NCBI GenBank assembly: GCA_026706895.1
Contig: JAPOXW010000004.1
Coordinates: forward strand, 35,253-99,252
Source: Gammaproteobacteria bacterium
GTDB taxonomy: Bacteria; Pseudomonadota; Gammaproteobacteria; Poriferisulfidales; Poriferisulfidaceae
Length of the DNA: 64,000 nucleotides
Direction: 5' to 3'
Of this stretch, positions 57,325 to 64,000 are shown piece by piece (the stretch's first letter is position 1; each line of letters begins with the position of its first letter). The translations under genes and the position numbers were made by a program. The notes under the pieces are model-generated. The model was not told the DNA's origin. It searched no databases and saw nothing but the letters and a program-made list of their open reading frames with translations.

Positions 57325-59615
57325 CAGTTGAAGACCTCCGGATGCTCCTGCCTGGCATACTCGAGAATCTGCTCGTCGGTCGCGTCGGATTCCCGGTTCC
57401 GGTTGCGCCAGGCCGCGATGTAGCCCTCGGTCCCCCCGAGCTCGTCCAGGCGCGCCTTCTTGGTGGTCTCCGGATCCGCCTTCTCGATCTCGGCCAGGCA
57501 CGAGTAGAACGTCGGGCTCATGCCGAAATCGGTCAGCATCTCCGAGTTCAGGGCGTTGACGTTGATCCCGCCCGGCGTGTTGCTGCCCTTGAACTGCTTC
57601 TGCGTCGCGCACACGCCGTCGAGCAGGCCCTCGATGATGACCGCGTAGCAATAGGTCTCGCCCCGTTCGTTGTACAGGCGGACCAGGTCGCCGTCCTCGA
57701 TGCCCCGCTCCTCGGCGTCGCGGACGCTCATCTCCACCGTGGGCCGGGACATCATCGCCTGCAGCCTCGGCACCGACTGGAACGAGTCGCCGATGAAATA
57801 GTGGGCCGCCGAACTCAGCACCTGGATCGGGTACTCCTTGCGTTTCGGGTCCTCCTGCCCCTCGATTTCCGGATTGTAGGTCGGCAGCGGGTCCTGCCCT
57901 TCGTCGGCCAGCGTCTGGCTGAAGATCTCGATCTTCTTGCTTGCGGTCGGCCAGCCGATGTTCAGGAAGTCGCGCCGCTTCGATTTGTCGCTGGCGCGCG
58001 CCCAGCCGTTCTTCTCCATCTGCTCGTAGGTGATTCCCTCCATCAGCGGGTTGACCTCCTCGTCGAACAGGATGTCGCGGATCATCTCCTCGTCGGTCTG
58101 GGTGAACGCGTTGTCGTCTTCCTCCACGTAGCCCATCTTCTGCGCCATGCGGCGGAACAGCTCGGTGTTGGCGCAGCTTTCGCCCAGCGGCTCGATGACC
58201 GCCTTGTTCAGGTTGAAGTGCCAGTGCCCGTACGCGGCATGCAGGTCCATCCGCTCCAGTTGCGTGTCCGCCGGCAGCACCACGTCCGCATAGTTGCAGG
58301 TGTCCGTCCAGAACGTGTCGTGCACTGCCACGAACAGGTCGTCGCGCATCAGGCCGCGCCGCACGTTGCCCGAATTCGGCGCACAGTTCGCCGGGTCCGA
58401 GTTGTACACGAAGATCGACTTGATCGGCGGGTCCAGCGGCTCGTCGTCCGCGCCGATGTGGTCGGCGAGGGCGCGGCCGATCTGCACCATGTTGACCACC
58501 CGCTTCTCGGCCCGGTTGCCGAGGTCCGGGCGTTGCAGCTTGGCTAGGTTGAACTGCAGCCACATCTCCTCCAGCGTCCCGAACGCGGCGCCGCCGTTCG
58601 GCTCGCGCCAGGCGCCGGTGATGCAGGGCATCACCAGGATGGCCCGGCAGGTCTGCCCCGAGTTCTGGTGCCGGTTGAGGCCGTAATTGGCGCGGATGAA
58701 GGATTTCTTCGCCTTGCCGTACATCAGGCCGAACTTCTCGATGTCCGCCTCCGACACGCCGGTGATCTCCGACACCTTGTCGAGCGGGTATTCGGGGAGT
58801 TTCTCGTTGATGAACTGCTCCCAGCCGATCGTCTGCTCGCGCAGGAACGCTTCGTCGTGCAGGCCGTTGTCCACGATCACCTTCATCGCGCCCAGCGCCA
58901 GCGCGGCATCGGTCCCGGGACGCGGCTGGATGTGCCAGTCCGCCATCATGGTCGTGCGGGTGATCCGGGGGTCGATGACGATCAACTTGGCGCCGCGCTC
59001 CTGCGCCTCGCGGATGAACGGGATGGCATGCACTCCCGTGCTGACGAGGTTTGCGCCCCACAGGACGATCAGTTCCGCTTCCTGCACGGCGTCATGGACG
59101 GCCGGCCCGTTGGCCACGCCGTAGGTGTGAATGCCGGCCCACATCGCGGCGTAGATGCAGATCGACTGCTCCAGCCGGGCCGCTTCCATCTTGTTCCAGA
59201 AGCGCTGGTCCATCGCCCAGTAGCCCAGCATGCCCAGGGTGCCGGAATAGGAATACGGCTGCACCGCCTCGGAGCCGTACTCGGCGATCACCTCCTTGAA
59301 GTTGTCGGTGACCAGGTCCAGCGCCTCGTCCCAGCTGATGCGCTCGAACTTGGCGCCGGGGCCCCTGGGGCCGACCCGCTTGTGCGGATAAAGGACCCGG
59401 TTGTCGTTGTAGACCAGGTCCAGGTAATGATTGACCTTGTTGCACAGGTAGCCGCGCGTCACCGGATGCGTGGGGTCGCCCTGGACCCGGACCGCGCGCC
59501 CCGTGCTGTCGTTCCGGGTCACCAGCATGGAGCAGGTGTCCGGGCAGTCGTGCGGACAGCACACGTGGTGCAGGGAATGCCCCTCGGGCACCTTGATTTT
59601 GGATACTTGCGTCAT
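57324..59615 (-). CDS. Molybdopterin-dependent oxidoreductase (DMSO reductase superfamily)
   Basis: 763 aa; CCPHDCPDTCSMLV [4Fe-4S] motif, GYLCNK, LIVLWGANLVSTGVH, VFNSDP-like FVYNSDPANCAPN; stop and downstream start overlap (TGATG). Confidence 0.92.
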   Translation of the reverse strand: MTQVSKIKVPEGHSLHHVCCPHDCPDTCSMLVTRNDSTGRAVRVQGDPTHPVTRGYLCNKVNHYLDLVYNDNRVLYPHKRVGPRGPGAKFERISWDEALDLVTDNFKEVIAEYGSEAVQPYSYSGTLGMLGYWAMDQRFWNKMEAARLEQSICIYAAMWAGIHTYGVANGPAVHDAVQEAELIVLWGANLVSTGVHAIPFIREAQERGAKLIVIDPRITRTTMMADWHIQPRPGTDAALALGAMKVIVDNGLHDEAFLREQTIGWEQFINEKLPEYPLDKVSEITGVSEADIEKFGLMYGKAKKSFIRANYGLNRHQNSGQTCRAILVMPCITGAWREPNGGAAFGTLEEMWLQFNLAKLQRPDLGNRAEKRVVNMVQIGRALADHIGADDEPLDPPIKSIFVYNSDPANCAPNSGNVRRGLMRDDLFVAVHDTFWTDTCNYADVVLPADTQLERMDLHAAYGHWHFNLNKAVIEPLGESCANTELFRRMAQKMGYVEEDDNAFTQTDEEMIRDILFDEEVNPLMEGITYEQMEKNGWARASDKSKRRDFLNIGWPTASKKIEIFSQTLADEGQDPLPTYNPEIEGQEDPKRKEYPIQVLSSAAHYFIGDSFQSVPRLQAMMSRPTVEMSVRDAEERGIEDGDLVRLYNERGETYCYAVIIEGLLDGVCATQKQFKGSNTPGGINVNALNSEMLTDFGMSPTFYSCLAEIEKADPETTKKARLDELGGTEGYIAAWRNRNRESDATDEQILEYARQEHPEVFN

Positions 59616-59709
59616 AACCGATCCTCGAAAACCTTGCGGCAGGTTGCCTGCCCCGGATTCTTGAAATTATACACAACTCATGAGGCACTTTTGAATCATC
59701 TCACGGGGA

Positions 59710-59946
59710 TCACCTCATCCCTGGCATGCGCAGGCGGCGACCTCTCCGATCTGCCTCCGCAGGCTCCAGAAACGCGTTGCATCCTTCAAGATCACGGCGG
59801 GTTTCTTCCAGATCACCCCAAGCCAAGGTTGCAGTCCATCGCTGCAGGTAGTCGACTGCCCGAATCAGGGGGTCTGGGCGCCGACCCTGCGACAGCGCCT
59901 TGAGTGCCGTCACGTAATCATCCCGGTAGACCGTCGGGTCCCCGCG
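59710..59946 (-). pseudogene. Remnant of a Fic-family protein C-terminus
   Basis: DPTVYRDDYVTALKALSQGRRPDPLIRAVDYLQRWTATLAWGDLEETRRDLEGCNAFLEPAEADRRGRRLRMPG resembles Fic C-termini; in-frame TGA immediately upstream and no Fic core motif. Confidence 0.5.
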
Positions 59947-60135
59947 TCACCGGAAAGCACCTCCGGCCAAGGACTTGTTTAACCCAAGCCCAAGACGTTT
60001 CGTGCGGCATTCAAATCCGCATGGCCCCGATGTCCACAGCCTCACATTTCCTGAAGCCCGAGTCCCGCGGGCTACAATACCGGTTGCGGCTCCGGCCAAG
60101 TTCCCGGGCCGGTACATCCAGACCTGATTTCCCGC

Positions 60136-61305
60136 ATGCCGCCCCTGCCCGCCCCGGACGACTCCAGGCCCGTCCCGGGCCTGGCGGTTTCCATCGTGGT
60201 GCCGACGCTCCGCGAAGCGGAGAACCTCCCCGCCCTGGCCCGTCGCATCGAGGCCGCGTTGTCCGGTCGCGGGCTGGAATGGGAACTGGTCCTGGTCGAC
60301 GACGATTCGCGCGACGGCATCGAAGCCGTCGCCGGGGAACTGGCGCGATGTCTGCCGGTGCGCCTGGACGTGCGCCGCGATTCCCCCCGGGATCTGTCGC
60401 GGTCCGTGCTGCGGGGGATCGAGATCAGCCGGTTCGACCGGATCGTCGTGATGGACGCCGACCTATCGCACCCGCCGGCGCGCATCCCCGACCTGGTCCA
60501 GGCGCTGGATGGCGAGTGCGACATGGCCGTGGGCAGCCGCTACGCGCCGGGCGGGCGGATCGGGCGGGGCTGGGGCCTGCGGCGCTTCCTGAACTCGTAC
60601 GGGGCCACCCTGCTGGCGCGCCCGCTGGCGGACTGCGCCGACCCCCTGTCCGGATTCTTCGCGCTCGATCGCCGCAGCCTCCCGGATCTGGGAGAACTGC
60701 GACCGATCGGCTACAAGATCGGTCTCGAAATCATGGTGCGGGGACGGCTGCGGGTGGCGGAGGTCCCGATCGAGTTTGCCGACCGGTCCCGCGGTTCGAG
60801 CAAGATGGACCTGCGCCAGCAGGCCCGCTATCTCCGCCACCTCAAGCGCCTCTACCTGCACCGGTTCGGCGACCTGGCGCGCGTGCTCAGTTTCGGGATG
60901 GTGGGGGCCAGCGGCTTCGTCGTCGATCTCGTCTTCTACCTGGGCCTGCAGGCCCTGGGCATGGAGCACCACCTGGCGCGGTTCTGGTCTTTCTGGCCTG
61001 CGGTCAGCTGGAACTGGTGGCTCAACCGCCGCGTCACCTTCGATGAACGTCCCTGGCAGCCTCCGGCCCGGCAGTGGGCCCGGTTCGCGATCGCCAGCCT
61101 GGTCGGCCTGGGCGTCAACGTCGGCAGTTACCTGGTCCTGACCAGTTTCGTGGACATCTTCATCCGCCATCCGTTCTACGCGTTCCTTCTCGGGATCGTC
61201 CTGGGCGGGATAATCAACTTCCTGGTCTCGACCCTGTACGTCTATCGGCGGCATTCGGGTCCGAACAGGGAAGTGGCGGCCACGCCTCCGGTCGGAGGGC
61301 GTTGA
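60136..61305 (+). CDS. Glycosyltransferase family 2 (polyprenyl-phosphate sugar synthase-like) fused to GtrA-like membrane domain
   Basis: SIVVPTLREAENLPALARRIEAAL, LVLVDDDSRDGIEAV, MDADLSHPP; C-terminal GASGFVVDLVFYLGLQALG...NWWLNRRVTF. Confidence 0.9.
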   Translation: MPPLPAPDDSRPVPGLAVSIVVPTLREAENLPALARRIEAALSGRGLEWELVLVDDDSRDGIEAVAGELARCLPVRLDVRRDSPRDLSRSVLRGIEISRFDRIVVMDADLSHPPARIPDLVQALDGECDMAVGSRYAPGGRIGRGWGLRRFLNSYGATLLARPLADCADPLSGFFALDRRSLPDLGELRPIGYKIGLEIMVRGRLRVAEVPIEFADRSRGSSKMDLRQQARYLRHLKRLYLHRFGDLARVLSFGMVGASGFVVDLVFYLGLQALGMEHHLARFWSFWPAVSWNWWLNRRVTFDERPWQPPARQWARFAIASLVGLGVNVGSYLVLTSFVDIFIRHPFYAFLLGIVLGGIINFLVSTLYVYRRHSGPNREVAATPPVGGR

Positions 61306-61312
61306 GGGCCTG

Positions 61313-63856
61313 ATGGGCAAGGCAAGCCGGAGCAAGGCAGAAAGAAGGCGCCTGAGGGAGGCCCAGGCGGCCGAAGCGGCCGCACGGCAGGAGCAGGCTC
61401 CAGCTGATCACGTGCGGCGGGGCTGGACCTCGTTCTTCACGGCGGACGGCCCCCCGAGCGACTTCCCGCTGCACGCCGGGCTCGGCGTCCTGCTGCTGGC
61501 CGCACTGGTGGCGGTCAGCTACTATCCGGCCCTCACGGCGGGCTTCATCTGGGACGACGTCATCTTCACCAGCGCGCAGCCGGTCCAGGCGTGGTCCGGA
61601 ATCTGGGACATCTGGTCCGACCCGAAGTCCCTCGCGCTGGAGGGGCACTACTGGCCGGTGGTGTACACGAGCTTCTGGCTGGAGCACAAGCTGTGGGGGT
61701 TCGCGCCGGCCGGCTACCACGCGGTCAACCTGCTGCTGCAACTGGTCAACAGCCTGCTGGTGTGGCGGCTGATGTGGCGGCTCGCGGTGCCCGGCGCCTG
61801 GCTGATCGCCGCGGTGTTCGCGGTGCACCCCCTGCACGTCGAGTCGGTGGCCTGGGTGATCGAGCGCAAGGACCTGCTGTCGGGCGCGTTCTACCTGGGG
61901 GCCGTGCTGGTCTGGCTGCGCTTCGCGGAGGCGACGCGCCGGCGGGACTACTTCCTGGCGCTGGGGCTGTTCGCGGCGAGCCTGCTGAGCAAGACCGTCA
62001 CGGTGACCCTGCCGGCGGCGCTGCTGGTGCTCGCCTGGTGGAAGCGCGGGCGCGTGACCGGGGCCGACGCGTTGCGGCTGCTGCCGTTTTTCGCGGTGGG
62101 CTTCGCCTTCGCCTTCGGGGACACCGCGTACTACGCTTCCCGCGAGCCGCTGGACCTCGACTATTCCTTTGTCGAGCGCCTGCAGATCGCGACGCACGCC
62201 CTGTGGTTCTACGTCGGCAAGCTGCTGTGGCCGGTCGACCTCGCGGTGATCTACCCGTTCTGGGAGGTCGGCGCCGGGCGGTGGGCGGAATGGGGGTACG
62301 TGGCGGCCGCCGCCGCCCTGGTGGCGGGGCTGTGGCAGGCGCGCGGACGGATCGGGCGCGGCCCGCTGGCCGCGGCGCTGTTCTACGGGGTGACGCTGTC
62401 GCCGGTACTCGGCTTCGTGGACTTCGGCTACATGCAGTTCTCGTTCGTCGCCGACCGCTTCCAGTACCTGGCCGGCATCGGCGTCATGGCCGTGCTCGTC
62501 GGCGCGGGGACGCATGCGGCCGGACGGCTGGCGGGGGTGGCGCGGAAAAGCGTCCTGGGCGCCGCCCTGCTCGGCATCGCCGTACTGGCGTCGCTGTCCT
62601 GGCAGCAGTCCCACCTCTACCGCGACGAGATCACGTTCTTCAGCCACATCATCGCGCACAACCCGCAGGGGCGGGACGCCCACCACAACCTGGGCAAGGC
62701 GCTGCAGGATGCCGGGCGCATGGACGAGGCGCTCGAAGCCGCCCGCACCGCCGTGGAGCAGCGCCCCGACTTCGCCGGCGCCCACGCCAATCTCGGCCTG
62801 GCGCTCAAGCATTTCGGGCGGTTCGACGAAGCCGAGGAGGTCCTCCGGCGCGGCCTGCAGGCCGACCCCAGGAACAAGAACGTCCTGCAGAACCTGGGCG
62901 AGGTGATTCGGCAGCAGGGGCGGCACGAAGAGTCGCTGCAGTGGTACGATGCCGTCCTCCGCCGCGACCGGGAGTACACCCTGGCCTATGCGAGCAAGGG
63001 CGATGCCCTGTTCGCCCTGGAGCGCTACGGCGAGGCCGTCGCGAACCTGAAGAAGGCCCTGGCCCTGACCCCGGACATGCCGCAGGCCCCGCTGATGCAC
63101 ACCCTCATCGGCGAGGCGGCGCGGGAGGTGGAGCGCTTCGAGGAGGCAGAACGGCACTACCGGGATGCCCTGCGCATCGAGCCGGGGCTGTTCCGGGCGC
63201 ATACCGGCCTGGCCGGCCTGCTGATCGACCGCAACCGCTCCGAAGAGGCGGACCGGCATCTGCAAAACGTCCGCATGCGGCACCCGGACGATGCCGACGG
63301 GTTGCAGGGAGTCGCCGAACTGTTCCGGAAGCGCCAGCAGTACGGGAAGGCGCTCGAGTGGTACGACGCGGTGTTCGAGGCGGACCGCGACTACACGCAG
63401 GCCTACGCGGGGAAGGGCGATGCCCTGTTCCGGCTGGGACGCTACGAGGAGGCGATCCAGTCCCTGGGGCGGGCCATCGCCCTGGAACCCGGCATGTCGA
63501 CCGTGCCTACGCTGCGCGTGCTGATCGGCGAGGCGCACCAGAAGCTCGGCCGGCTGGAGGAGGCGCTGGCGCAGTACGAACTCGTCCTGGCCGACGATCC
63601 GCACAACCCCGGCGCGATCGACCGGCTCGCCATGGTGCGCCACGATCAGGGACGCTTTGCGGAATCGCTGGAACTCTATCGCAAGCACATCAGCCTCGAC
63701 CCCGGCAACGCGAACGCGCACAGCAACCTCGGCATCGTGCTGTACCGGATGGGCCGCACCGGCGAGGCGCGCGAAGCGCTGGAGCATGCGCTGACCCTCG
63801 ATCCTTCGATCGACATGGCGAGGACGGTGCTGGATCTGGTCCGAAAGGGCGAATAG
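61313..63856 (+). CDS. Polytopic membrane protein with C-terminal TPR array (TMTC-like putative glycosyltransferase)
   Basis: 847 aa; YYPALTAGFIWDD, FAVHPLHVESVAWVIERKDLLSGAFYLGAV, then multiple TPRs (HNLGKALQDAGRMDEALEAARTAVEQRPDFAGAHANLGLAL...). Confidence 0.82.
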   Translation: MGKASRSKAERRRLREAQAAEAAARQEQAPADHVRRGWTSFFTADGPPSDFPLHAGLGVLLLAALVAVSYYPALTAGFIWDDVIFTSAQPVQAWSGIWDIWSDPKSLALEGHYWPVVYTSFWLEHKLWGFAPAGYHAVNLLLQLVNSLLVWRLMWRLAVPGAWLIAAVFAVHPLHVESVAWVIERKDLLSGAFYLGAVLVWLRFAEATRRRDYFLALGLFAASLLSKTVTVTLPAALLVLAWWKRGRVTGADALRLLPFFAVGFAFAFGDTAYYASREPLDLDYSFVERLQIATHALWFYVGKLLWPVDLAVIYPFWEVGAGRWAEWGYVAAAAALVAGLWQARGRIGRGPLAAALFYGVTLSPVLGFVDFGYMQFSFVADRFQYLAGIGVMAVLVGAGTHAAGRLAGVARKSVLGAALLGIAVLASLSWQQSHLYRDEITFFSHIIAHNPQGRDAHHNLGKALQDAGRMDEALEAARTAVEQRPDFAGAHANLGLALKHFGRFDEAEEVLRRGLQADPRNKNVLQNLGEVIRQQGRHEESLQWYDAVLRRDREYTLAYASKGDALFALERYGEAVANLKKALALTPDMPQAPLMHTLIGEAAREVERFEEAERHYRDALRIEPGLFRAHTGLAGLLIDRNRSEEADRHLQNVRMRHPDDADGLQGVAELFRKRQQYGKALEWYDAVFEADRDYTQAYAGKGDALFRLGRYEEAIQSLGRAIALEPGMSTVPTLRVLIGEAHQKLGRLEEALAQYELVLADDPHNPGAIDRLAMVRHDQGRFAESLELYRKHISLDPGNANAHSNLGIVLYRMGRTGEAREALEHALTLDPSIDMARTVLDLVRKGE

Positions 63857-63945
63857 CGCCCGTTTCGAATCGGTGCGCCCCGTCGTCAGGCAGGCATCCT
63901 TCAGGTCGCCCGGAGACCCAGACAGAAGTTTTCGGCCTTGAAACC

Positions 63946-64000
63946 CTACCAGCGCCCCTGGAGCTGGATTTCGATGCGGTCTTCCGCGCGCCCCTCGGCG
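63946..64000 (-). CDS. C-terminus of a protein running off the right edge, possibly outer-membrane beta-barrel
   Basis: Minus frame ...AEGRAEDRIEIQLQGRW* ends with an aromatic residue; only 17 residues visible. Confidence 0.3.
   Translation of the reverse strand, partial: AEGRAEDRIEIQLQGRW

Noticed and set aside
56206-59061. Single 951-aa minus ORF
   Set aside because: Its first part is an out-of-frame reading of the Mo-enzyme gene; the real product starts at 57324 (MEQGMFESCQD).
61214-63787. 857-aa minus-strand ORF
   Set aside because: Antisense to the TMTC-like TPR gene; repetitive low-complexity translation mirrors the TPR repeats.

Overview
64-kb chromosomal window from a proteobacterium, probably gammaproteobacterial (inferred from gene content and the tmRNA tag ANDDNYALAA). 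Most of it is housekeeping: purL (runs off the left edge), ssrA tmRNA, fdxA, an AddB-like PD-(D/E)XK nuclease, family-4 UDG, leuA, a branched-chain/organic-acid ABC transporter with an acyl-CoA ligase, guaBA-tadA, ubiA, bioBF, coaBC, dut, algC, arsC, rraA, pssA and ilvIHC. Accessory modules are a type II restriction-modification block next to the tmRNA gene, a MntA/HepT (MNT-HEPN) pair abutting bioB, a HigBA pair with a palindromic operator, and one IS element with 13-bp terminal repeats. The right part (about 38.8-64 kb, visibly more GC-rich) holds a co-directional RND efflux / M50 protease / PTPS-like / SDR array, a GPP34 (GOLPH3-like)-cytochrome P450 fusion, a TonB-dependent receptor, TusA, BepA, an orphan SoxY, a molybdopterin oxidoreductase with its flavin/4Fe-4S partner, and a polyprenyl-P-sugar synthase-like GT2/GtrA next to a TMTC-like membrane-TPR protein. 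Best candidates for undescribed biology: the GPP34-P450 fusion, a 26-aa membrane micro-ORF between ilvC and pssA, the Cys-less PTPS + SDR pair joined to an RND/M50 operon, and the GT2-GtrA/TMTC-like pair. All calls are from reading the sequence; no database search was run.
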